NCBI GenBank assembly: GCA_965222745.1
Contig: CBDCUW010000005.1
Coordinates: forward strand, 620,001 to 684,000
Direction: 5' to 3'
DNA length: 64,000 nucleotides
From: CBDCUW01 sp965222745
GTDB lineage: Bacteria > Planctomycetota > Planctomycetia > Pirellulales > Pirellulaceae
The notes below the pieces were generated by a model that was not told the DNA's origin, searched no databases, and worked only from the letters and a program-made list of their open reading frames with translations. This document shows positions 1 through 7,112 of the stretch, one piece after another. A program made the translations under genes and the position numbers. The stretch's first letter is position 1; each line of letters begins with the position of its first letter.

Positions 1-204
1 TGCCGCGAAAAAAAGCTGACCAACATTCGCGCTGCCGGAAGCGACGAAAACGTCATCCTCAAACCGCCCCGCACGCTGTCACTGGAAGCTGCGCTAGAAT
101 ACATCGAGGAAGACGAGCTGGTGGAAGTCACTCCCGAAAGCATTCGGCTGCGAAAAATCTTGCTCAGTGAGGCCGACCGCCGGCGACACAATCGAAGCGC
201 CTGA
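1..204 (+). CDS. typA: GTP-binding protein TypA/BipA, C-terminal end (partial)
   Basis: The window opens inside a gene; the first base is in frame and 67 codons run to a TGA at 202-204. The visible tail contains NIRAAGSDENV, then PPRTLSLEAALEYIEEDELV and EVTPESIRLRK, which is the strongly conserved C-terminal end of TypA/BipA. That protein is a ribosome-associated translational GTPase of the EF-G/LepA superfamily, used in stress and cold adaptation and large-subunit assembly. GTPase motifs lie upstream of the window, so activity cannot be judged. The stop codon is followed directly by a repeat element. Confidence 0.9.
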   Translation, partial: CREKKLTNIRAAGSDENVILKPPRTLSLEAALEYIEEDELVEVTPESIRLRKILLSEADRRRHNRSA

Positions 205-328
205 GCCGTCGGCGATTTCTCCGAAATCGCTTCGCAGCCAGAAGCGGAGAACTGACTGACGGTTGCGTAGCCAGTTTGGAAAACTGGCCGACATTCGCCG
301 ACTTGGGGACAAGTCGGCCTACGATGCA
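205..328. repeat. Triloop-hairpin repeat cluster (three hairpins)
   Basis: Between typA and the protease gene are three perfect hairpins: GCGATTTC-TCC-GAAATCGC at 212-230, GCCAGTTT-GGA-AAACTGGC at 270-288, and GCCGACTTG-GGGA-CAAGTCGGC at 297-318 followed by CTAC. Arms differ but each is self-complementary, and the loop is TCC or (G)GGA. The same design recurs at 1508, 2568, 15548, 25103, 34773 and 42885. It resembles a REP/BIME-type extragenic palindrome. Function is not known. Confidence 0.8.
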
Positions 329-355
329 AGACCTTGATCCACCGGTGACCATTCC

Positions 356-1483
356 ATGTCCGACGTCAACGAAATTCAGCAATTAAAACGCCGCCTGAAC
401 CTCGCCTGGATCTTGATGGTGTTGCTGGCGATCGCCCTGGTCATGCCGACTTTCAAGTTGTGGCTGAACCTGGGTGTCACCGGCACACCGCGCCCGATCA
501 CTCCCCGCGGTGAACTGGCCGATTTTGAAAAAGCGACTTCGGCGATCTTTCGAAACACCAGTCCATCGGTTGTCTACATCAACACTCGCGCGCGGGTTGC
601 CAACCGGTTCAGCCGGCGAGTCTTCGAGGTTGAAGCGGGCACCGGAAGCGGTTTTGTTTGGGACGACGCCGGCCACATCATCACCAACTATCACGTCATC
701 GAAGAAGCGTCGTCGGCTCAAGTGGTCTTTTACGATCAATCGGCCTACGAAGCGACTTTGGTTGGCGCTTCCCCCGAACATGACTTGGCGGTGCTCCGTG
801 TTCGGCCGCGAAAAGAGTTGTTGCGGCCGGTGCTGATCGGCGAAAGTGCCAACCTGGTGGTGGGTCAATCGGTGTTCGCCATCGGCAACCCGTTCGGATT
901 GGAACAAACGTTGACCACGGGAGTGGTTTCGGCCAAGAGCCGACGGATCGAAACACCGGCAGGAAAAAACATCGAGGGCGCAATTCAGATTGATGCGGCG
1001 ATCAATCCAGGCAATTCGGGTGGTCCGCTGCTGGATAGCGCCAGCCGGTTGATCGGCGTCAACACTGCGATCTACAGCCCTTCGGGTACATCGGCAGGTG
1101 TCGGGTTTGCCATCCCAGTCGACACGGTCAATCGGGTCGTTCCGCAAATCATTGCCGGCGGCAAATACGAACCGCCGCGGCTGGGGATCAGTGCCAGCGA
1201 TGAAGTGAGCCGCGCCGTCAGCAGCCGTACCGGCATCCAGGGAATCACCATTTTGAACGTCACGCCCGGAGGCGGAGCCGAAGCGGCCGGCCTGCGAAAA
1301 GCCTCACTCGATTCGCGAGGTTCTTTGGTCCTGGGCGATATCTTGCAGAAGGTGGGCGGCTATGAAGTGACCACCATCCGGCAATTGGAAGACGCGTTGG
1401 ACGAGTTCGACATCGGCGACACGATCGACGTGACGATCCATCGCGAAGGCCAAACCGAAACCTTGCAGGTGACGTTGCAGTAG
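356..1483 (+). CDS. Trypsin-like serine protease with PDZ domain (HtrA/DegP type, S1C)
   Basis: A 375-residue membrane-anchored periplasmic protease. Residues 16-37 form one hydrophobic segment (signal anchor). The trypsin fold follows, with a complete catalytic triad: H113 in TNYHV, D143 in HDLAVL, and S221 in NPGNSGGP. A C-terminal PDZ domain spans about 275-375 (GGGAEAAGL, then GDILQKVGG). The length and single PDZ match DegS-like family members, which cleave misfolded envelope proteins or start a signalling cascade. The ATG at 356 gives the basic N-terminus expected before the anchor. The gene stands alone between repeat elements. The family call is firm; the substrate is unknown. Confidence 0.93.
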   Translation: MSDVNEIQQLKRRLNLAWILMVLLAIALVMPTFKLWLNLGVTGTPRPITPRGELADFEKATSAIFRNTSPSVVYINTRARVANRFSRRVFEVEAGTGSGFVWDDAGHIITNYHVIEEASSAQVVFYDQSAYEATLVGASPEHDLAVLRVRPRKELLRPVLIGESANLVVGQSVFAIGNPFGLEQTLTTGVVSAKSRRIETPAGKNIEGAIQIDAAINPGNSGGPLLDSASRLIGVNTAIYSPSGTSAGVGFAIPVDTVNRVVPQIIAGGKYEPPRLGISASDEVSRAVSSRTGIQGITILNVTPGGGAEAAGLRKASLDSRGSLVLGDILQKVGGYEVTTIRQLEDALDEFDIGDTIDVTIHREGQTETLQVTLQ

Positions 1484-1507
1484 TTGCTGGTAGCAAATGC
1501 CAGGATC

Positions 1508-1528
1508 GCCGACTTGGGACAAGCCGGC
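1508..1528. repeat. Single GGA-loop hairpin of the dispersed repeat family
   Basis: GCCGACTTG-GGA-CAAGCCGGC, one mismatch in the arms, followed by CTAC as in the copies at 297 and 15601. It lies between the convergent 3' ends of the protease and thioesterase genes, where it could act as a bidirectional transcript end. Confidence 0.7.
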
Positions 1529-1539
1529 CTACAAGGGTT

Positions 1540-1941
1540 TCAGACAAGCGGCTTGGGCAGGCGGCGGGGACGACCACTGGCGTCGACACAGGCGATCACC
1601 GAATCGGCCTCGACGATCTTTTCGTCGCCTCGGTGAATGACATATTGGTGTCGAATCCTGACTTTGCGGACTTCGGTCACCTGCGTGGTCAACGTCAACA
1701 GGTCGTCAAAGTCGGCAGCCGCGTGGTATCGCACGTTCATCTCGGTGACCACCAGCAGCAAACCTTCCTCCTCCAGATCCTTGTACAGGACACCCATCTG
1801 GCGCAGCATTTCGACCCGGCCGCGTTCAAAGTAATTCAGGTAGTTGGCGTGATGGACTCGCCGCTGGCCGTCGGTTTCGTGATAAGCCACGCGAAATTGG
1901 ATTTTGTGCGTCCATTTCTCGTGACCGGTCTGGTCACACAT
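1540..1941 (-). CDS. Acyl-CoA thioesterase, 4HBT/YbgC family
   Basis: A 133-residue hotdog-fold protein. Near the N-terminus YHETDGQRRVHHANYLNYFERGR matches the YbgC/FadM signature; the Asp in ETD (residue 24) is the expected catalytic acid. These enzymes hydrolyse acyl-CoA thioesters, and YbgC proteins are linked to the Tol-Pal envelope system, although no tol genes are present here. The frame is open to a GTG at 1989, but the ATG at 1941 gives the usual family length and avoids running into the divergent ACT gene. Function is family-level; the acyl substrate is unknown. Confidence 0.85.
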   Translation of the reverse strand: MCDQTGHEKWTHKIQFRVAYHETDGQRRVHHANYLNYFERGRVEMLRQMGVLYKDLEEEGLLLVVTEMNVRYHAAADFDDLLTLTTQVTEVRKVRIRHQYVIHRGDEKIVEADSVIACVDASGRPRRLPKPLV

Positions 1942-2056
1942 CTTCTTTCGGATCCCTACAGGTGCCTGGGCGGCGGTCGAATTGACCACGACGTCGGTCG
2001 AAGCCTACACTTGCGGCTACCTGGGCACCAGCGATCAGCATCAAAATGGACCAACG

Positions 2057-2560
2057 ATGAGCTTTGGGGACGATTCGGGAACAGCATTCGAGACGATTCG
2101 AGGACGGAACTTCCCCGCGATTCGCCAATTCACCATCTTCCTGGAAAACCGCGTCGGTCAACTGCTGGAGGTGGTCAAGCGTTTCGAGGGAACGGGAATC
2201 CGCGTTTGCGCGCTGTCCATCAACGACGCCGCCGAATGTGCTTTCGTGAGATTTTTGGTCAGCGATGCTGATCGAGGACGCGAAATTCTGGAACGAAGCG
2301 GACTGGCGATGATCGAAACCGATCTGGTCGGTGTCGAACTGCCGGAGGGACCTCAGCCGCTTCTGCGAGTTTGTACCGCCTTGTTGCAAGCGGAATTGAA
2401 CATCATCCAAGCCTATCCGTTGATCGTTCGTCCTCACGGCAAACCGGCGGTCGCCATCATGGTGGAAAACATCGAACTGGCGATGGAAACGCTGGTGGAA
2501 AAAGGGTTCACGATCATCACCGAAGGTGACCTGGACGACAATCCGGCGCTGGAGCAGTAA
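2057..2560 (+). CDS. ACT domain-containing protein
   Basis: A 167-residue protein made of two ACT-like halves. The first begins near residue 18 (RQFTIFLENRVGQLLEVVKRF, read in two parts), a typical ACT beta-alpha-beta start with the GQL ligand-loop motif; the second covers roughly 95-160 (QPLLRVCTALLQAELNIIQAY). No catalytic domain is attached. Stand-alone tandem ACT proteins bind small ligands, usually amino acids, and act as regulators or subunits. The ATG at 2057 is preferred over an upstream in-frame ATG at 1982, since the added 25 residues do not look like an ACT domain. Partner not deducible from neighbours. Confidence 0.8.
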   Translation: MSFGDDSGTAFETIRGRNFPAIRQFTIFLENRVGQLLEVVKRFEGTGIRVCALSINDAAECAFVRFLVSDADRGREILERSGLAMIETDLVGVELPEGPQPLLRVCTALLQAELNIIQAYPLIVRPHGKPAVAIMVENIELAMETLVEKGFTIITEGDLDDNPALEQ

Positions 2561-2567
2561 GCGCCGA

Positions 2568-2670
2568 CCGGTTCTCCGAAACGGATTGCGCGATGCGACT
2601 TCGGAGAAGTCGCCGAAGAACAAAGCTTTGCCTCTTCACCGATTGCGCGATGCGACTTCGGAGAAGTCGC
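2568..2670. repeat. Triloop-hairpin repeat cluster between convergent genes
   Basis: An imperfect TCC-loop hairpin at 2568-2584 is followed by two identical GCGACTTC-GGA-GAAGTCGC hairpins at 2595-2613 and 2652-2670. The last two sit in a 57-bp tandem unit that begins GATTGCGCGATGCGACTTC. The right-hand copy overlaps the end of larC and supplies its last codons. Confidence 0.8.
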
Positions 2671-3862
2671 CGACGCCAGTCTGCCACGCCTGTCCAGCGG
2701 CTCGGCGCACTTCCGCGGCAGTCGTCTGATGGTCGGTTGCCAGTTGTCGCGCGTCATCGTCTTCGACTGCAAATCGAGACTCCCCACTGGGAAGCAGTAC
2801 TACTTTTCCTCGCACCGGGCCAAAGACGGTCTCGACCGTTTCGCTGCGCCGAATCAGCTTGTGCCGATCGGCGGTATGCCGGCGGATTCCGATCGAGGTC
2901 GAATGTTCGAAGATCACCTGTTCGAGCAATCCGACTCGCGAAGCGGGCGCGATCACCGTCATCAACACTGCAGCTCGCCCCTTTTTCATGGTGCAGGGAG
3001 TCTGAAAAACATCTAGCGCCCCGGCAGACAGCAGGCGGTCGGCGCAATCGGCCAGTTGTTGGGGTGTGGAATCGTCGATGTTGGTTTCCAACACCATCAC
3101 GCGATCGGATTGCACGTTGGCGCTGCCGGCGACCTGCTCCTCGATATCGCCCAGCAGCACTCGTAACACATTGGCCTGGTCATCCAGATCTTTCGTTCCC
3201 GCACCATAGCCGACTGCCGAGATGGTCATGGCGGGAATCGCGCCAAAGCTGGTCGCGGTCGCTTTCAAGATGGCGGCGCCGGTGGGCGTGGTCAGTTCAG
3301 CCTCGATGTCGCAAGGTGCGATCGGAATACCACACAGCAGTTCCGCCGTGGCCGGTGCGGGCACTGAGACCCGGCCGTGAGCGATCTGGATCGATCCGGT
3401 ACCGGTCGGTACGGCCGAGGCAACCGCCGATTCGATTCCCAGCTGCTGCATCGCCACCGCCGTGCCGACGATGTCGGCGATCGAATCGATCGCACCCACT
3501 TCGTGAAAATGGACTTTTTCGACCGTGGTACCGTGAACCTTTGCCTCGGCCCGGGCGACCTGTTCAAAGATGCGGTGGGCGATCTGTTTGGCGGCAGAAT
3601 CGATTTCGGCGGCCGAGTCGATCATGGCGGCGATGTGGTGAAGGTGACGATGGGTGTGTTCGGGCGGGTGGTCGATTTGGACCGAAATGGCCCGAAATCC
3701 ACACTTTTTGACGGTCGATGAAGTGATCGACAGCTCGGGCAATCCCATCGACCGCACCGCCGCCTCGATCGCCGCCGTCTCAACCCCCAAGTCGATCAAA
3801 GCCCCCAGCGTCATATCTCCGGAGATCCCGCTGAGACAGTCAAAATAGGCGATCCGGGCCAT
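2636..3862 (-). CDS. larC: Nickel pincer cofactor biosynthesis protein LarC (DUF111)
   Basis: 408 residues, the usual LarC length. The N-terminus MARIAYFDCLSGISGDMTLG is the hallmark of the family; internal blocks VHFHEVGAIDSIADIVG and VLETNIDDSTPQQ are also diagnostic. LarC is the CTP-dependent cyclometallase that inserts nickel into the pyridinium dithiocarboxylate precursor to make the nickel-pincer nucleotide of lactate racemase and related enzymes. LarB, LarE and a LarA-type enzyme are not in the window. The frame is open for 60 codons upstream, but the family N-terminus fixes the start at 3862. The last about 12 codons (GVGDFSEVASRNR) come from the dispersed repeat, a repeat-derived tail. 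Confidence 0.92.
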   Translation of the reverse strand: MARIAYFDCLSGISGDMTLGALIDLGVETAAIEAAVRSMGLPELSITSSTVKKCGFRAISVQIDHPPEHTHRHLHHIAAMIDSAAEIDSAAKQIAHRIFEQVARAEAKVHGTTVEKVHFHEVGAIDSIADIVGTAVAMQQLGIESAVASAVPTGTGSIQIAHGRVSVPAPATAELLCGIPIAPCDIEAELTTPTGAAILKATATSFGAIPAMTISAVGYGAGTKDLDDQANVLRVLLGDIEEQVAGSANVQSDRVMVLETNIDDSTPQQLADCADRLLSAGALDVFQTPCTMKKGRAAVLMTVIAPASRVGLLEQVIFEHSTSIGIRRHTADRHKLIRRSETVETVFGPVRGKVVLLPSGESRFAVEDDDARQLATDHQTTAAEVRRAAGQAWQTGVGDFSEVASRNR

Positions 3863-3980
3863 CAATCGGCTCCCCAGGCAACAGTTGGCGTTGAAGGATT
3901 CAGTCCAGCCGCTATACTCCGACGCTTCCTGAATCACTGAAGAAAACAACCTATACGATACGTCCGACGAGATCGATCCG

Positions 3981-4133
3981 ATGAAAGTTGTCAGCAGCAT
4001 CGGCGCGTTGAAATACCGCCACCCCGATTGCCAGGTCGTCAAGCGACGCGGCCGGATCTACGTGATCTGCAAGAGCAACCCGCGCTACAAAGTCCGCCAG
4101 GGCGGAGCGAAAGTCAAAAAGGCTCGCAGGTAG
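3981..4133 (+). CDS. rpmJ: Ribosomal protein bL36, C-minus (zinc-free) type
   Basis: A 50-codon gene starting MKVVSSIGALKYRHPDCQVV and ending in a basic tail KVKKARR. It matches the YkgO-type bL36 of the large ribosomal subunit: the block HPDCQVVKRRGRIYVICKSN aligns with that paralogue. The zinc-binding CxxC pair of classical bL36 is absent (only C17 and C30 remain), so this is the zinc-independent form. It lies divergently from larC and is followed at once by a hairpin and T-run. In several bacteria such C-minus copies are Zur-controlled; no clear Zur box was seen in the 118-bp upstream gap. Confidence 0.93.
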   Translation: MKVVSSIGALKYRHPDCQVVKRRGRIYVICKSNPRYKVRQGGAKVKKARR

Positions 4134-4154
4134 CGTCAAAGGGAATCCCCCAGC

Positions 4155-4180
4155 GGCCGGTTTCCAACCGGCCTTTTTTT
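4155..4180 (+). terminator. Rho-independent terminator after rpmJ
   Basis: Perfect 8-bp stem GGCCGGTT / AACCGGCC with a TCC loop, followed by seven T. It begins 21 bp after the rpmJ stop and also lies next to the 3' end of the convergent downstream gene. The TCC triloop is the same as in the dispersed hairpin family. Confidence 0.85.
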
Positions 4181-4189
4181 ATGGGCGAT

Positions 4190-5713
4190 TTACCAGCCCA
4201 TTGCGCTCTCCGGCAAATCGCCTTCCAAGTACATCAGCGCCAGTAGAAGAACGCCGGGACCGTCAACGGCATCACATCGGTCTTCGCCCACGTGGCCGCG
4301 AAACATGCCCATTTTCTTGACGTACAAACGTTCCATCGCCTCATCGGCAAACGTTTCGGCAAGCTGGCGATATTCCGGGCGTTCAAGCACTTCGCCGGCT
4401 CGCGCTAAAAAGTGAATCGCCCGGCCGTAGTCTTCGGCGCAAATCCCTTTTCCATCGCCGGACGGCAGGCTATCGCCCACTTGATCTGCCCAGCGGTGGG
4501 CCGCCTCGCGATAAATCGGCTTGCCCGTTTGTTGAAAAAGTGAAAGGCACGCTTCGGCCATCGGCATGGGACAGTTGTGGGTCGGCCTCTCCTGCACATC
4601 AAACACTTCGGCATACATCGGCGGGCTGTAGCGACGCGGCAACTCGGCAACGAGAGGTTTCCCGTCAGCAACCGAAAGCCGGCCATAATACTTTCCGGCC
4701 GACTGGTCAAAACCGTATCGCAACCAGGCGGTCATCGCGGCGTCGGCGATCTGCAGGAACTCTTCATTGCCGGTGTACTGCGCCGCCCGCGCCAAGCATC
4801 CCGCCCACAACCCAAGCTCGGTCGTCGATGCAAAGTAATCCCAACGCTTCACGATGGGCTGGTTGCGAACCAGTCCCGTGCTGGAATCTCGTTGGCTGTA
4901 ACTATAACGCGCGACCTGTAGCGCCAGATCGGTCCACTGCCCGTCGCGATCGTCGGTCTTGTGGGCAAGCCAAGCCAACGAATCGACCAACACTCCGCCA
5001 GATTCCAAAAAGGGCATCGCGGACGAGAGCTCGGATCTGGAAAACTCGCCCGGACGAACGTCGGGATTGGCATGCCGGCAAAACAAACCCGTTTTCGGAT
5101 CCTTGATGTGCGCGGTCGCCATCGCCGTGATCGCCCGCTCGGTTGCCTTCGGGTCGATTCTCCAAAAGGACTCCCAGGCGGGAGTGTGAGGCCGGCATTC
5201 GTGAAATCCGCCAGAAAAGTCGACGACTTGATCGCGGACCACGTCGTAGTAGCGATGGTTGCCCCACTGAAACATGCCGCTCGGCTGTGCCACACAACGT
5301 TTCAAAAAATCGCGGATGTACGCGTCGGCGGCATCCTCGTAACAAGCGCACCCAGTCCGCACCGAAAGTTCATAGGCGGCGACGATGGTGGGTTGATCCC
5401 AATACAGATTCGCCCCTTCGGGCGAAGTGACGCGGCGATACCAACGTAATGTCTTCGGCAACCGCTCAGCCGGCAATCCGTTGGTCCGAATGTCGATGGT
5501 CGCCAACCACATCGCGGTCTTTTCCGATCCGAGTTCATCCAATGAATTTTCGGTCACGTAGTCCATGTGCGACTCGATCGCATCGGCATACTTTGACGCC
5601 GCTTCCGGAATCGGTATCGGAATCGGAATCGGCACTTCATCTTGCGAAATCACATCGGCGCAGCGCGACAGACAGGCGGCAAAAAGCAAAGATCGAAAAA
5701 ACAGCTGGGCCAT
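4190..5713 (-). CDS. Secreted alpha/alpha-barrel (six-hairpin glycosidase-like) protein
   Basis: 507 residues with an N-terminal signal peptide (MAQLFFRSLLFAACLSRC). A short IPIPIPIP tract at about residues 29-36 comes from a 6-bp tandem DNA repeat. The body is a series of helical hairpins with conserved aromatic and acidic residues (WDYFASTTELGLWAGCL, HNCPMPMAEACLSLFQQTG, CAEDYGRAIHFLARAG), the pattern of the six-hairpin glycosidase/lyase superfamily. I cannot assign a substrate or catalytic residue. The ATG at 5713 gives the signal peptide; an upstream in-frame ATG would overlap the neighbouring gene. It follows the HhH gene by 38 bp, so they may be co-transcribed. It could instead be a non-catalytic family member. 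Confidence 0.65.
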   Translation of the reverse strand: MAQLFFRSLLFAACLSRCADVISQDEVPIPIPIPIPEAASKYADAIESHMDYVTENSLDELGSEKTAMWLATIDIRTNGLPAERLPKTLRWYRRVTSPEGANLYWDQPTIVAAYELSVRTGCACYEDAADAYIRDFLKRCVAQPSGMFQWGNHRYYDVVRDQVVDFSGGFHECRPHTPAWESFWRIDPKATERAITAMATAHIKDPKTGLFCRHANPDVRPGEFSRSELSSAMPFLESGGVLVDSLAWLAHKTDDRDGQWTDLALQVARYSYSQRDSSTGLVRNQPIVKRWDYFASTTELGLWAGCLARAAQYTGNEEFLQIADAAMTAWLRYGFDQSAGKYYGRLSVADGKPLVAELPRRYSPPMYAEVFDVQERPTHNCPMPMAEACLSLFQQTGKPIYREAAHRWADQVGDSLPSGDGKGICAEDYGRAIHFLARAGEVLERPEYRQLAETFADEAMERLYVKKMGMFRGHVGEDRCDAVDGPGVLLLALMYLEGDLPESAMGW

Positions 5714-5751
5714 GGCGAATCCATCGAGAGTCGGCGGGCTCCCATTATGCC

Positions 5752-6777
5752 TCACCGGTAGTGCTGCGCACACTCATCCTCTCGACCGCGAACAATCCGA
5801 CGGCCTCGCAGGGCTCCGTACTGCGAGGTGATGATGGTCCATTGGCCATCGACCTCGTCGTCGTCACGATGGATCACGACCCAATCGTCCGTTCGATTCA
5901 GCTGGTGCGCTCGAACGGTATTGGAAAACAATGCCGTGTAGTGACGCCCCTGACGCTCGGTGTGCAGGATCGGCAACCACGCTTTGCGCCCAGGGTTGAA
6001 ACGGCGGGGGGCGATCTTGGCCAGTTTGTCGGCCCGCGCTAGACGACGATACTCGTCATCCACATCCAACAGCTCCGCGATCGTGGTGCTTTTTTCGACC
6101 TCGGTCGCCTCCCGTGGCTTGACCAACGGTTGCCAGTTGCCGAACCGCCCCGCGAGCGATTCGCGCACCGCGCGCACTCGTTTTTCCCCCATGCCTTCGA
6201 CTCGCGAAAGCCGACCATCGATCGCCGCGGCTTGCAGGTCAAACAGCGTTTCAATCCCCAACGTTTCTCGGATACGTTGAGCCAATTTGGGACCGATTTC
6301 AGCGACGGTCGTGAACGCCCGCTCCGACAAACTCTCTCCACGCAGCCTTTGCAACATCGACACACTACCGGTATGGACCAATTGAGCAATGACTTTGGCG
6401 ATCGTTCGACCGATCGTCGGCAAGGCGATCAGCCCATCTGCGCCGTTTGCCAACAACACCGAAGCGACGGGCGACTCCATTCTCTCGATCATTCGCGCCG
6501 CTTCACGAAAGGCGCGCACCCGAAAAGCGATCGCTCCCTGCGTTTCCAGCAAATCGCCAATCTCGGTCAGCACTGCTGCAACGTCTCGATTCGTCGGCAA
6601 CGGCGGAAGCCCCCCAGAAGACTTGTCGAACCTGGGGTTAAGCGATTCGGAAGCCCGGTCATGGTTTGTCGCGTTTCCGAAATGAGGTGGAGTTTCGGGT
6701 ACCAATTCGCAGTCCCCTTTACTGAAAGTTTTCGACGTGATCGGCGTAGCGGAAGTCGCCAAGACTTCCGGTGCCAT
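5752..6777 (-). CDS. Helix-hairpin-helix protein with PolX-like N-terminal domain
   Basis: 341 residues. From about 62 to 215 the protein resembles the 8-kDa and fingers regions of family X DNA polymerases: DVAAVLTEIGDLLETQGA, then FRVRAFREAARMIERM, a first HhH at IALPTIGRTIAKVIAQL and another at SRVEGMGEKRVRAVRESL. The palm domain with catalytic aspartates and the PHP exonuclease domain are missing. The C-terminal about 100 residues (ARADKLAKIAPRRFNPG to the end) form a separate unnamed domain. A DNA-binding role is a fair inference; polymerase activity is not expected. Confidence 0.75.
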   Translation of the reverse strand: MAPEVLATSATPITSKTFSKGDCELVPETPPHFGNATNHDRASESLNPRFDKSSGGLPPLPTNRDVAAVLTEIGDLLETQGAIAFRVRAFREAARMIERMESPVASVLLANGADGLIALPTIGRTIAKVIAQLVHTGSVSMLQRLRGESLSERAFTTVAEIGPKLAQRIRETLGIETLFDLQAAAIDGRLSRVEGMGEKRVRAVRESLAGRFGNWQPLVKPREATEVEKSTTIAELLDVDDEYRRLARADKLAKIAPRRFNPGRKAWLPILHTERQGRHYTALFSNTVRAHQLNRTDDWVVIHRDDDEVDGQWTIITSQYGALRGRRIVRGREDECAQHYR

Positions 6778-7112
6778 CCCATCTTTCGTGCCCTATCACC
6801 AGGATGGCAAACCTTGTGCCACGTCTGGTCCTTTCGGCGACAATCCACTTGTGCCGGCGACAACTTTCCCGCAGGCGTGCACTTTCGACGCAGCGTGCGC
6901 ATCCGCGCGCCTGCCCGATTCCCAAAGGGCTGACCTGTGACATTTCACGGCACGCCTGACTGCCCTTTTTCTGTCGACCGGCTGCCGTAATCCGCCCCTA
7001 GACAAACCGCCGCCGCGCGGCACTCGGTTTGCAGCATTTGCGGGAAATGACATTCGTTCTCACGCGTCTGCCCGACAACTTGGTTTACGATTTTCAGCGA
7101 GAAGGTGGTCAG
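6778..7112. other. Intergenic region between divergent genes
   Basis: 335 bp between the start of the HhH gene (minus strand) and the redox fusion gene (plus strand). It must hold both promoters. Open frames here show no protein-like composition, and no repeat hairpin was found. Confidence 0.6.
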
